64,000 bases of DNA, from NCBI RefSeq assembly GCF_000213175.1, contig NW_009799179.1, forward strand, positions 2,961,215 through 3,025,214, given 5' to 3'. Shown here piece after piece: positions 10,479-23,511 of this stretch (position 1 is the first letter of the stretch; each line of letters begins with the position of its first letter). The notes below the pieces were generated by a model. It was not told the origin of the DNA. It worked only from the letters and a program-made list of their open reading frames with translations, and searched no databases. The translations under genes and the position numbers were made by a program. The DNA is from Neurospora tetrasperma FGSC 2508. Taxonomy: Eukaryota > Ascomycota > Sordariomycetes > Sordariales > Sordariaceae.

Positions 10479-12559
10479 GATGGGATGTCTGATGGTAATT
10501 TCGACTACAGATTCCGAAGGGTGAAGTTTCGGACTTGGTCGTTGGAATATGTGATAGAAGAGATTGCGATCAACTTGGACTTGGGACGGGGCAGAGGACA
10601 ACGGGATGGTACCATGATATATCAGCATCGAAAGTCCGTCGTCCCTGGATCCATACATACATAAAGCCAAGGGCAGGCCCACCCCTTGAAGTTCGATGCT
10701 GGGTGGTCACTGAGCACATGTCGCCGCATTCGTCGAGTAATTGGGAGACTCTCCATCCCTTTCTGGTGGTCCACGGCACGGTCTTGTTGCGGAGTTTGCG
10801 GAGTCACTTTGTGGTCCATCTTGTCCACACTCACCCACACGGAACCAACATTGCGGTAAACGATCTACGGCCAGCCCACTTTGACATTGTCAGTGGATGG
10901 AAACTGATAAAAGGAATGGCGGGAACCGTACACTACACAGTAGTTGCACATCTTCACGACAAGCTACCGGTTACACAGTACACAGCTAGACAACCACTTG
11001 GAGCTGGAGAACGAGCGGGTCGAATCCGACAACGGAACCTCACAAGCCAATGCCCCTACTGCATGACGACACAAGCTCGAGTCAATCCGAGACGGTGACT
11101 GGCCTAGAGACAACAACGGCGGAGATTTTTGGCGGGGGAGGTTGAGGTGTTGGCATGCAAATTCTTCTGCAGCTAAGACCGTGTTGAAGGAAAAGGGGTT
11201 CTAGTGTATGGGAAGGTAAACAAGAAATTGGCCGGGACCGGGACAGGAATGCTCTTCCACTTGACGGTGTATGGGTTGGCATCCAGGGCTATCCAGGTTC
11301 CCATGCCCGGCATCGCGGGCTCCAGAATGCCGGAGTATCTTTTGAGGTGTCTAGTTTGGCAAGGGCGATGAAGATCACGACAGTCCTTCCAGCTCTGCAT
11401 GCAAAAACAGTTTTTGGAGGGCAGCTGCCAGCTGCAGGTCCCAAAGTCATGTGATGATAGCCCAACACTATCAGAGATGTCTCGGCCTTCGGGCCCGAGC
11501 AGCCCTGGACAGCTGGACAACAGCGGGTCGCACTCCCCACAAACAGCACTGACCGACATAAGAAGTGGAAAGGAGGACTTGATCTGATTTGACGGCCATG
11601 AAAAGCACAGGCCACCAGATGCTGCTGCTGCTGCTGCTGCTGCTGCTATCGCAACGTTCCCGTCCCCAACCTTTTGAGGCTCTTTTGATCAGCAGAGAGC
11701 TTGCGCTAACCTAATATGCCCTAGCACCTCGTCGTTCGCTAAAGTACCTCTAGCTACTATTGACTGCAGCTTGTCTGTGCCTGTCTTTCCTTCTTTAACC
11801 TTCCGCTTTTCTTCTCACATCTTTCATCCGTCTTCTCTCGCAGCATTCTGTTACCATCACTGCAAGCCACTTCAGCTTTTCGCCCTGTGATTGATTGATT
11901 GACTGACTGTCAGACACTCAATTTGTGTCAACGCCATGTTCTCACGGACATTCAATTGTCTGACCGGGCCCTTGGGCTTCTCCGTGTCCCCATTCCCACT
12001 GCTACCGGAATGATCAGCGCCATTATCCGCATCCACATCGTGCTGACGGCTGACAGGGAGCTGGCAAGGGGACCTGCCATATCGGCTCGCTTCCCTTTTC
12101 GCACCACAAAACAACGAACAAACAACGCCCTGTATTCGTGTCATGCCATTGGTCCCCGAGGCCAGTCTGGTGCCCACCCAACTACACCATGTCTGGACTA
12201 CACTACCGTCGTCGAGTATCAACGTCTTCGACATTAGCTTACGCCTGGAATTATGGACTGTGCCTGGCCAGATCGAGGTGCGCAGAAATGGCACAGTGGT
12301 CCTGGCGGGCTCTGCTGCTGCGAGAAAGCAATCATCATGGCTGGCCTCGCTGTATAACTACTTGTTCTTCATTCCAGACATGAAGGAAGTTTGCGAGAAA
12401 CTCGCTTACCGACGCTTCGGATTGTCGATAGCCGATCCGATCGCCTAACCACGGTGGAGTCGTCATCTGTGTTCTTCCGTTGTTGCTACTGTGTAGTAGT
12501 TGCCAAGCCCAAACCAGGTGTACTACGCAGTACACTACACACCGTCTACACCATGGGCT
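10479..12559. other. Divergent spacer, about 2.1 kb
   Basis: Lies between tmpA (minus) and the ligase-like pseudogene (plus) and should contain both promoters. A (TGC)n trinucleotide run is at 11620-11647. Pyrimidine-rich sequence at about 11770-11840 resembles a fungal promoter/leader. An open frame at 12143-12448 is not recognised. No convincing gene. Confidence 0.45.
11620..11647. repeat. (TGC)n microsatellite
   Basis: About nine TGC units in intergenic DNA; it does not lie in a supported coding frame. Confidence 0.9.
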
Positions 12560-14510
12560 GTCTTCCCAGCCGTCCTCAACCTTCACTACACGTGCTGCGG
12601 GACCAGGCGAGAGGATTCCTATCTCGGATCTCGTCAGCTCCGCACTCGACAGGCAGCATCTCCATGACCAGAACAAGCCGCTCTTCGTGGATGCCCATGA
12701 CCCTATCCTCTCGTTATCTGCCAGTCAAACGACAGCATTGGTGTTCAGACTGGTCGCAGGGTTGCGTGCGGCCGGATTCAAAAAGGGCCATGTTGTGTTA
12801 TCGCATCCCCGAAACCATCCGAGTATAATTTTCGGACCTACTCTTGTGCGTTGTTCTTTCTGTCCTCCACTCTGCTCCGCATCCGGGCCAACGAAGATTG
12901 CAGCAATGGTCGCCGACGTCCCCCTTTTTTTCCTTTCTCATCCGGGATCTACATATCTAAGCAGAACATAGACCCACCCACGCTGGCCCCATTGTCCGGG
13001 TCCCTGTCCCGTCCAAGAACGGCCCTTCCCCAGCTTTGCTCCTCCTTTCTTCCGGACTGCGGACTCCATGCTGCGTAGTGTACACTTCACTATGTACCGC
13101 TTTGATGATTGGAGTTTTTTTGCAGTCAGATTTTGACTCACCAACAACTCATTACAGTATCTCTACGCTGCCCTGTTCTTTACCATCGTTGGCGCAGGTG
13201 GCATCTGTTTCGCCTGCTTTAACCCGGCCCACTAGTTCCAAGATCCAAACCATGTTGCTTGTCTTTCAGCCCCCAGATTCATGATCACAACCCAGACCAA
13301 GACGGCTATCGTGCACGAGGTATGCACGAAACAAAGCATCCCGCCCTACAATGTCTTCCTTGTGGAATCCTTCAACCACCAGGTTCTTCAACAAATCCTC
13401 CGCAGCCTGAGTCGGGTGGACAGCAGTTCGGAACCATCGTAGCCCATGATGCCCCAGGCAGGCCACTCACTGATTTCCTTCGCCATGATCAAATTGCGAC
13501 CGGATTATACTGAACAGCAAATTTGCCATGAAGCAAACAACTGCTTGCTACCTACTATTCCGCGCTTAGTTCTACGGGCAGCCCCAAATCGGTCTACGCC
13601 CTCGTAGCTCAACACATGGCGATTCGTCCGGGGAATCAGCCCTACAGCGAGTCCGTGGTCCGGCTAACATGTCTCCCGCTCTACACTACAACATGTTTCG
13701 CATCGTGTGGAACCTCCTTGCCGCTGTACACTACTGTACACTACGATATAGCCGTCCCGTGTACATCATGTCCAAATCTATTGCAAGCCCTTTATCCACT
13801 ACCTCGACATCTATCGGGTATTTGAAACATATCTTACGCCATCGATCATCAAGATCCTCACTAACCTTGATGAACTTGGCTTCGAGAAAGCTTGGACACT
13901 CCCCGCTACTTTGGCGTGGGTGGAGGGCCGATCGACTCGGTTGCCCTAGGAAGCTGAAGGCCGTCCTCCACCCGGAAGCTACCGCATCTCAGATCCGGGG
14001 GATGACGGAGTTCGGGGTTTCTGCGCTTTTTCGCTGGGGCGAGCAAGATGAGACAGGATCCGTCGGCCCGGCTACTCGAAGGGTACCGGATTCGCCTGGT
14101 TGAACACAATGGTCATGATACCACGATAAAAGGCCGGCCCGGAAAGCTGCTTGTTCGATCGCCAAGTCTCATGACCGGGTATATAAGCATGTTGCCCTAC
14201 GTTGGAGTCGATCAAGAGGACTGGTCACGAACTTGCACCGGCACCATTGTTTCTGTCAAGAGTGATAGGCTTTACGTTCATGTTGTTGGCAAGGCAATGG
14301 AGTCATCCAAAACCTCGAGAAGCACACATTCCGGATATCTCTCACCTGCTCTGAGTTCAGAAGAAGTATCAAGAGGACGTTGGTACAGGAACGAGATTGG
14401 GACCCAAGTGGCGTCGCCAAATATTCATCGGCAATTGCCGTGGCGTCTTCATACCTCTACTAAAGACATCCAGCTCTGCCTAGCTGCAGCTTACCATTCA
14501 TCATATACAC
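12560..14510 (+). pseudogene. 4-coumarate-CoA-ligase-like (AMP-binding) pseudogene
   Basis: Pieces in different frames keep the order of an adenylate-forming acyl-CoA ligase. Early: KPLFVDAHDPILSLSASQT and FRLVAGLRAAGFKKGHVVLS at about 12676-12800. Then IVGAGGICFACFNPAH at about 13178-13231, a piece reading RFMITTQTKTAIVHEVC at about 13275, DELGFEKAWTLPATLAWVEG at about 13872, MTEFGVSALFRWGEQDETGS at 14002-14061, LLVRSPSLMTGYIS at about 14149-14190, and VSVKSDRLYVHVVGKAMES at about 14253. Frame changes, in-frame stops (for example within FACFNPAH-stop) and loss of the central P-loop region show it cannot encode a full enzyme. The family activates carboxylic acids with ATP and CoA, often in peroxisomes. 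Base composition is normal, so the decay does not look like RIP. Boundaries are approximate. Confidence 0.75.
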
Positions 14511-16092
14511 CGCTTGATTGAGATAAAAAGGTTAAAGGTAATCGAACCTGCATCTAGGCCGGTGCAAAACACCTTTCTCGCACTGAATCGCCTGCACCTT
14601 CTCCTCGGCCAATCGGAGCTTTTCTTTCGACGACATCCACAACGTTCGCGGGTGATACGGAGATCACTGCGATGCGTGGGTCGAAAGCGAGCTGGCGAGT
14701 AAGCTGAATTTGCCAAGCTGTGCTGCAGGAGGAGACTTAAACACAAGATGTTTGCTGATCCGCAATGGCATGATATCATGGATATGGTTCTAGAGTTGAA
14801 GAATGGTGGCAGCTTCCACAACTGAACAGCGAGATATTGGTGCGCTCTCCATTCATGGCTGATTCTCAGGTGCACCTTCGCCGAGGTGACAAATTTGTCA
14901 AGAAATAGCAACTGTGGAAGTGACAAGATGGAAAGCATGACCGTGGTTTGTAGGTCGATCAGACCTTTCTCATTGCCTCTAGTTTACATCTTTGCGTGAT
15001 CCGCCCTTTCTGTTCAAAGGTCTGTTTCGCAATCCTGCATCGATCTAGACCTTGAGGAACTCCTTGCCACCGAGATCACCTTCAAGCCAGCTTTTGGTAG
15101 CCCAGTTATCCCCGAAAAGCCGATCCCCCATGCAAGCGAACCACCTCAGAAACAGACTTTAAGTCTGTTCCGCAAGAAGACCATCCTGGAGACGCCCAAA
15201 ATCAGAACACCCCAGTAATCTCACGACTTCGAGGCTTCCCCAATTTTGTCTGACGTCGCGAAGTCCTCCATGTTCCTCGCACCGTTTTCCTTCAGGGGCA
15301 CCGCTGCAACCCGGACCAAGGCCAGATCTGTCGCTATATAAAAACTCAGCTTAGTCGATAGGCAACGCCGTGATAACGACCAGAGACCTTTGGATACGTC
15401 TCTGTTGCACGGCCAAGTGCGCGTAGCTGTTGTTGTGCAGGTGTGTGTACCCAACTTGTCTGGAGGTATGCAATCTTGCCGAGGCTCAGGCAGTCCTGCA
15501 GCTTTGCTTTGAGTTCGTCAATCTCCTGGTTTGTCTCGGTCGTGGCCGTTGGCATATTTAATACCGGTATTTGCATATTGACCACGACATGAGGGCTTTG
15601 GTTCTGGAACCAAATTCGTATGTTTGATGTCCAAGGTGAGAAACGCCCGGGAAAGTTAACTCGGGAGATCTGAGCTTACCTATATAGGAATACTGAGCAT
15701 AGGTAGGTTGGCAATGCTCTTTACTGTTTCTCGTTGTTAATTTTGTTTTCTTCTATCGTTTTCCTCCGACCTTGTGGTATCAGCCTAGATGCCCACCTTT
15801 TGTTGCTTTGCTTTGCTTTGCTTTGCTTTGCTTTGCTTTGCTTTGCTTTGCTTTGCTTTGCTTTGCTTTGCTTTGCTTTGCTTTGCTTTGCTTTGCTTTG
15901 CTTTGCTTTGCTTTGCTTTGCTTTGCTTTGCTCGAGTACCCTTCATCCCATTCCCATCGTCAAACACTCAGCAGTGCGAACCGATCTGATCTTGGAATGG
16001 GAACCAAAACAAAGCACAAAAACGTTATTGAACTGTATCTCGGCAACTCATGGTCTTTTCAGATTCCCCAGTAGTTCCTATGTTACCCTCGC
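14511..16092. other. Spacer with possible gene remains
   Basis: No intact gene. A plus-strand stretch at about 15040-15220 reads as a coding-like frame (DLDLEELLATEITFKPAF) and a minus-strand 79-codon frame lies at 15346-15585 (EIDELKAKLQDCL, helical). Neither is complete or recognised. A CTTTG array lies near the right end. Confidence 0.35.
15806..15930. repeat. (CTTTG)25 pentanucleotide array
   Basis: Twenty-five perfect or near-perfect CTTTG units, 125 bp. Because 5 is not a multiple of 3, all frames stay open across it, which creates spurious open frames on both strands. It lies about 160 nt downstream of the coiled-coil gene's stop and could be in its 3' region. Confidence 0.95.
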
Positions 16093-17101
16093 CTAGGTAG
16101 TCCGTTCCACCAATTTCCTAGTCAAGATCTTGATTTCCACCTCCAACATCTTGTTCCCGTTCTTGAGCTCATCGATATACTCCAGTCTTCGAGCGCTTTC
16201 TCTATTTGAGCAGCCTGAATAGCCGTGTAGTGAGAAGAGCTTATCGACGCTTCCGCACTCTCCACGTACTCGGCGAGGCCCTTGTGCTTCTTCAGCTCGG
16301 CGACCTTATCTTCAAGATCCTTGATTCTGTCCTGCTTCCTCTTCACGTCCTTCTCAAGGTCCATCTTCGCCCCCAAAAGCACCTCGAATTTGTCAAACTG
16401 CTCCTCCCGCTCATCGAGCAGAGTTGGGAATTAGTACAGTACTAATTAGTAGTACTAGAGTACTAGACTTTAGTACTAGTACTAGTACTAGACTCTAGTA
16501 TACTAAAAATACTAATTTTTGAAAATTGATATTTTATAATATTTAAAGCTGTGTATAAATTATATAAAAATCAATAAGTAAAAAAATGCTATAACCACTC
16601 AGTAGGGATTTTTCTTTATTTAAATAATAGATTCTTTAATTAGAGTTGGTAAAGAAGTAGAATAATTAAATGAGGAAAAGTATATTCAATATTCTAATTG
16701 TAGGTATAAAATCTACTATTTTTATTATTATATACTATATTTAGAATATTTATAAAATCTTCTATTTTAAACAATGCTAAAATACTAATTAGTACTACTC
16801 TAGTAGTCTTAGTACTAGAGTAGTACTAGAGTAGTACTAGAGTAGTACTAGAGTAGTACTAATTAGTATTTTTAATTGTACTAATTAGCATTTTTAGTAG
16901 TATAAGTATAAATTTACCTTAAGAAATACTAGAATAGTAATATAAATACTAAAGTAAATCTATTAACTATACTAATATTTAATAAGGTTTTATATAGTAT
17001 TATTATTAAATATTAATTATAATTTATATATATGTTGAATAATAAAAGAAAATAACATTATAGTTGTAATATTATTAAATATTATAAAACGAAGAAGGCA
17101 A

Positions 17102-17283
<182 letters not shown>

Positions 17284-17562
17284 AATATAATACCTTTATT
17301 CTTCTTATACCCCCTAATAACTAATACCCTTTAAACCTCTACGTTTTTAAAGTTCCAAATCTACTATTTTACCCTCCCTAAATTCTTTTCGGTCCTTTTT
17401 TCAATACGAAAATAGAATTGTACGTTTTTACGAACCCCTAGTTGTCAGTTGACTATATAATATAAACGTGCCTACCCTCCATTCCTCAAATCCTAGTTTC
17501 CTATTTTAACTAAGATTTTTATATCTTCTAATTCAATATATTACTTTTAATAAAAATAATAG

Positions 17563-17602
<40 letters not shown>

Positions 17603-17917
17603 GTTATCTATTTACTAATTATTTATTATTATTATTATAGGATAATAAGATTTTCTGGATCTATGATAATTCCCGTTGCAATTAGCGATTTCTTAATAAG
17701 TATACTTTATAGTACTACTAGCGCTAGCAGTAGGATTTAAAGAAGGAGGGTAAGGTTTATAAGGCTTGCTTTAAAGGAATATAAGTCTTATATTAATAAA
17801 TAATAATAAGAATCCTAATTATTATTATTATATAAGTATTGAGGATTTTTTATCTATTTGCTTTTTATTTTCTTATATTATTATATAATATAGTAGATTG
17901 GATATATGTATATATAT

Positions 17918-18165
17918 TGTTATAGGGCTTGCTGCCCGTAGCTAGAGTAACTAATAGTCTTGCTAGTCTAAGTCCCAGCCGGCAGGTAACCGATACGATT
18001 AATTAGGTCCCTTGCCGCAGCGGCACGTTCGTAGCCCGTACGTACGTACGTCCCTTAAAAAGGATAGCTAGCTATACCCGCCTAGAGGGCGCTCTTTTCC
18101 CCTTTTTTCTTCTTTATAGAACCTTATTAATTGATTAAAGCTAGCATCTGTATCAACTGTACTGC
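17918..18165. other. GC-richer island inside the hAT-like element
   Basis: About 240 bp of distinctly higher GC (for example CCCAGCCGGCAGGTAACC) embedded in very AT-rich DNA, starting TGTTATAGGG and ending ACTGTACTGCA. The TG...CA limits and the size would suit a solo LTR, but no target duplication can be recognised in the surrounding TA repeats. It could equally be captured host DNA. Confidence 0.3.
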
Positions 18166-19411
18166 ACTCCTTATATATATATATACGTATATGTTATTTT
18201 TATATATATAATAATAAAAAGTATTAGAATTAAATATTATATTTATATATATACTATTATATAGAAGTGTTATATAGTTCTATATAATAATTATTATTAT
18301 TAATATATAAAAAGTAATTATATAGCTATAAAGAGGTATTATATATTAGCATTTACTATATATAATAGTATAATTCTGAATAAGTATTAGAAATACTAGT
18401 CTAATATCCCTAGTACTAGATTAGTATTTCTAGTACTAGATTAGTATTTCTCGTACTAGACTAGTATTTCTAGTACTAGACTAGTATTTCTAGTACTAAT
18501 TCTAGTATTTTTAGTATTAGATTAGTATTTCTAGTACTAATTCGTACTAATTAGTATTTTATTTTTCTTAATAACTTTTTAGTTTTTTACTATTTTGAAA
18601 AACCGTTGTTAGTACTCAGAAGAGCTCGTTTTCTAGTATATTTTCTTTACTAAAACTATTTTTTGAAAATACTAAAAATACTTTAGTAGTACTAGATACT
18701 GGAGTACTAATTAGTATTAGTACTGGGTCTAGTACTAGTACTAGAGGTCTAGTACTAGTACTGGTCAAATACTAGACTAGAGTAGTACTAATCCCAACTC
18801 TGACATCGAGCAAAGCCTGATTGAGGCGCTTGACCTCCGCGTTCTCCTCCTTGAGGCGCTCGTTCTCGGCCGACAGCTCTTTGATCTGGCTGCTGTAGTC
18901 CGCGCAGGCGCCCTTGTAGAAGGCTTCATAGACGGCTCTATGCTCGCTCTGGAGCTTCTTCCTCTCCGCAGCATGCGCCTCCTTAAGCTCAGCGATCTTG
19001 GCTCTGAACTTGGCGACGAGCTTTGTGCCCTGTTGCAGGGTGAGGCCAACCTCAGGCTTGTCGTAGACTAGAGGAGTAAAAGAGGATCATATTAGTACGG
19101 TACTCGAGAAAAGCTTCTTGTCTTTCATATCAACTTCAGGCTGAAAACTAGAGGTACTTACTGTAACGGGTCCACATCAACTCATCGGCAACGAGCGCCT
19201 TGAACGCATCGACTTGGTCGCGCGAGATGTGGTAAAAGGCGCCGTACTCCTCAAAAAGCTTGGTGGCGTACGAGCCCTCAACTTTGGTTTTGAACTCGTT
19301 CTCGAGCTCTTCTGTGGTGAGGTTGGGGTGCTTCTTGGTGATTTCTGCGAACAGGTAGCTGTGGTGCGAGTAGTACACAGGCACGGTGGTGTCGTCTTGA
19401 TTGCCAGACAT

Positions 19412-22400
19412 CTTGAAGTTGAGGCCTTGAGGTAAGTGCGAGAGGGGAGCTCTTGCAAAGTGAGGGCGACAAGAATGAGGTTGAGGTAAGTGCAAGGAGG
19501 ATGGAGGCTCTTGCAGAGTGTGTGTGCAAGAAAGAGAAGATAGAGGTAGAGATACCTGCCCGTACAACGATGATCTTGCTGTCGTAGCTTCCTGACTAGG
19601 TGACTGAAGTTGGAGGTTGCAAGTTATTGTAAGCTGTTGCAAGATTTGAAAAAGCCGAAGAAGGAGAAGGTAGAAAAGGCAGCGCGGGGTACTGGTGAGT
19701 AGTTGTGGGAGTCGTCTGAAGTCAGGTCATAATTTCAAACGCACAAGGCAGAATAGGCGAACGCGGGGTACAATACGTCTACTGTTGAGTAATCGTGCAG
19801 GTACAGAGGTCGTCCTATGTCTGGTTTCAGCTGTCTACGACTGGCAGTGGGTGCTGAAAGACCAGACGATGATTTACAAACAGCATATTCCATGGAAGGA
19901 GGGGGCAGGTCATACACTATGGTCAGCCGGGATTACGTACACCTTATGGGAGATATTGGCGGTCTTAGCCACCACCTCCACGCTGTAGGACTTCCAGACT
20001 TTTTTTCGGGAGTGTAGGGGCCATCAGGGCGGGTACGGAACTCAGATATTATTCTTGAATAAGGCATGTCCATCCTCAGATAAGTTTCTCTTAATAACTT
20101 GATTGTAGCATACGAAACAGGTGTAGCCAGTGTTCAGTTCTCCGTTCAAGCATCGCTTACCCTTGAGGAGACTGGAGCTTGCCACTCGACGGTTGGATGA
20201 AGAAAACGTAAGCCATAGCGGTTCCCGGTTTTGCAGGTATATAGGTACCTCGACTACCTGTAGAAGAAGGAACTTACTGTGCGGATATCTTCGCGGCGTT
20301 CGATGGCAAATAAGGACGGTTATTGTCCGTTTAACCACGAATTGGCAAAAGGATTAAAGGAAGGATGAAAGTTCTTGCCTGGCAGCAGCCAATGTACCTC
20401 TACAGAGGTAGACCATCCGCAGCGACTGCAGATAGCCAGACTTTAATCGTCGGAGACCACTATTTTGGTAGAGTGGGTATTGTGAGGTGACGAGAGCATA
20501 GGAGGAACTCCAGTCTCACTCCAAGTCGTGAGTCTAATCTGATGTGTGCGTGGGATCGCGGTATTTCCTCTTGACTATAGGTTCCACCTACATGTCGTGT
20601 AGCGTAGAGGTAGGCTTTCCGACAGCTTCCATGTACCACTTATCTCTTCCACGTCGTCTCAAAGATTTCTGTTCCTTCCATCCGATCCCAAGAGAACTTT
20701 GGTATTGTTCCCGCTCCTTAATACAGTGAATAGGTAAGAGTTGTTGAATCGGTCAGGATCAAGATTGGATATTCCAGTAATTTGCAAGAACCATTCCGTT
20801 TTGCTTTTTCCTATCCTTTGCTTATCTCCAACTTGCGATCAAGGAAGCTAGAGATCAACTTACAGCCTTGCCTAGGTAGGTACCTACCTACCTAATCATC
20901 ATACACCACTACCTCCAACGATCTGCCTTGTAAGTTCATTACCTTACTTTTATCATTGTGGAATAATCATCAGCCACTCCATGCTGTATATGTCAGATAG
21001 CCGAGTTTGACACAGTAACAACCCCCCTGACGCTGTTGCTGTTAAGGGGGCATCCTTGAACCGACACAGTGATGTCTCCGGAAAGCAGAGCCGCGCGGCA
21101 TTAGTTACCAGGGGTATCCGTGTCCATGATTTCTACCTGCAGATAGGCTGCAGGTACTAGCACACCAAGCTCCTTTGGCAACTATCCGTGCCATCCTGAG
21201 TAGAGGTATGGAAGTTATACGAACGAGTTGACCCAGAATGCCTGTTCATGGTCTCAACTTACGGTCTAAGCCCCTGTGTGCTTTGCATCCTATGGAAGCT
21301 GATAGTGTCAGGAAGGGAAATGCTGTGAAAGCAAAGATCATACCTCTATATAAAAATGCTTAAATTGGATGGCTGAAAATATTTTGGCGGCGGTTGTTGT
21401 TGTTGTGTTTGATGGGTAGAATGAGGAAGTAGGAGCAAGTCTCAGGTGGTTGACGACGGAGATGGAATTCTTTTTCAAGCAAAACTGAGGTCACATTGAG
21501 CACAAAAGCTCAGTATATGACAAAGGCAGCTCGTTGGATTCGGGAGTTTGTTGCCTCACCGGCTCACCCACTCGCTCAGTTTCTCGCTCAGGCCCGCGAA
21601 GTGGATCATCTTCACTGCATGATACGAGGGGATGTAGAAGGCTCTTAAGTTAGAAGTTATTTGGGCATGGGTTAGGTGAAGGGATGAACCTCCGGTCTAG
21701 CTTGAGCTTGAGCCCCGGCGCGCTTCAAACCGTCTTTTGCTCCGATTGGACGTCATCGAATGGACCGAGCTCTGTACAACTTTCGGGTTTTACTCCGGAT
21801 AGCGAGTTTGGGTTGGGGTTTGTATGTAAATGTTTGACGATGGGAAAGGCCAGCAGCCTTATTGGGATCATCATTCGGTATAGCCAGTGTCGTGAACTCA
21901 TGATAGCGCCAAATGCGTGCCTTCCGTCTTGTCGAATCGGTATTCATTCGATTTTCAGTCCGCTTTATTTCAACGTCAAACTGGTCGTCTCGACTCATTT
22001 ATGCGATGAAACACTTTTGTCCAGACTGTGTCCTGTTACTCCAATAACCCTGTATTCGAGAGCCGGTTCTAGAACTCCAAGACACTCAGGGTCAGCTGCA
22101 TGGGAGTGTCAGACCCAAAGGTGATCATTGTGAGTCTAGTCCATAGAACGGCGTGACCCTGAAAATCGACCTCCCCGGTAGAACGAGACATGTCTTGGTA
22201 TCACGCAGGGTAACAACCCCCCAAGCAGTGCAAGCTATAGCAGCCTTTCGGGATACACGAAGCCGAAATTGTGCGACCGATGCCAGGACCCGATGGAATG
22301 GGTGAAGAAGCAGTGAAATGTGCTTACAGCCAAGATGCCCTCAACAGGTCTTGGCTAGCTGAGGAATGTCATAGACGGAGCAAAAGGACGTTCGAGAACA

Positions 22401-23511
22401 AGGGCGCTGTAGTTGTCCGCCCACAGGGTCTGATGACGTTGTCCACGTGGTACTCTTTGCAGCAAAGATCTTCCCCGTGACGGAGTGGACAACCGACGAT
22501 CAGTACGGACTGGGGATCCCGAATGCTGGATTGTGGAGAAGTGATGTAAGGATACAGATCGGTCCAGACTCCAGGCGACCGGATTGATCCGACGATCTCG
22601 AGAACCCTGAGGTTATGTCAACAATCTCGTGGACTGTCATTCTGTCTTCGATGCGTACTGAATCTCAGGGTTCAATTGTCAGGATGATCGACGAGAGAGC
22701 ACCAGCGCAAGGGTGCTACCCTGACGATCACCAGAATCCATGACGATAGTTGTCCAGAGCAAGAGTGAGAGAAACGTGCTTCGAGTTTCCTGTCGGAGCT
22801 GTTGTTCTGACGTGTGCCTTAGAAACGAAACATAAAGGTCGAGTTGTATCATACTGGCACGTTCGACAATGTTGAAGACACAACCACAACCAACGCCGGG
22901 GCACATGGGATTCACAAAGAATCCCATGCTTTATTGAACCTAAAACTCTGTGCAATCCATCAGCCCTTTGATCCATAGTCATTTGCTATAGTGGTTAGTT
23001 GTTACAACCGTTCTCCTCCGAAGAACAGCCCCTTACAATCACAAGACAATTCGAAGTTGCTGACGTTCCGCTCGTAGGTGGAATACTCCTTCGCTGAGAA
23101 CAGCGGTGAATTTCTCCTGCTTGAACGGAGGTGTCTGTTTGCTTCAAGCCCCAGCAGGCCGTTCACCCTAGGGGTCGGGACCTTGGTCCTCAGCGTTACT
23201 CGGTTCGAGTCAGCCTCCGGACCTTCGGTCCCGCAACTTTGCGCAACCTCACCAAGCCCGGCATCTGATATTGAGAAAGGACTCGACAGCGCAACCAAAA
23301 CTCTCCGGCAATAAGTAGCTCGACGGCCTATATAAGCTTCACCATCTTGATCTTTGAAGTCCTCTCCACTCCTACCATTTCCCGCGACCTGGAACAAGAA
23401 CCGTTAGCCTGTGTTTGAACAGCTTCCCCAATCTCGGCACGGACACTCACATACCGAGCACCCCTTGTATGAGCCTGCTATAAAGGAAAAGAACAACCAC
23501 TACCCTAAACC
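19412..23511. other. Spacer, 4.1 kb, no intact gene
   Basis: No supported gene. An 18-bp perfect palindrome of TAGG/CCTA units lies at 20873-20890. Small open frames at 20042-20338, 21684-22124, 22271-22480 and 23002-23397 lack motifs or splice support. A stretch at about 22250-22310 reads SGYTKPKLCDRCQDPMEW in one frame and may be a gene scrap. The last 200 nt is the likely GH43 promoter. Confidence 0.4.
23329..23336 (+). promoter_or_regulatory. Possible TATA element of GH43 gene
   Basis: TATATAAG about 176 nt upstream of the ATG at 23512. Another TATAAA lies at 23479-23484, only 28 nt before the ATG and so less likely to act unless the start codon is further downstream. Confidence 0.4.

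Noticed and set aside
15734-16096. Open frames across the CTTTG array on both strands
   Set aside because: Pure low-complexity products of a pentanucleotide repeat without stops; no unique coding sequence.
18395-18560. CRISPR-like look of evenly spaced 20-bp repeats
   Set aside because: Eukaryotic context, no unique spacers, units are contiguous and AT-rich; better explained as subterminal transposon repeats.
20873-20890. 18-bp perfect palindrome of TAGG/CCTA units
   Set aside because: AGGT/ACCT tetranucleotide runs recur throughout the window, so the palindrome is probably chance juxtaposition of two runs.
21684-22124. 146-codon plus-strand frame
   Set aside because: No signal, domain or convincing codon pattern; upstream and downstream sequence gives no exon support.
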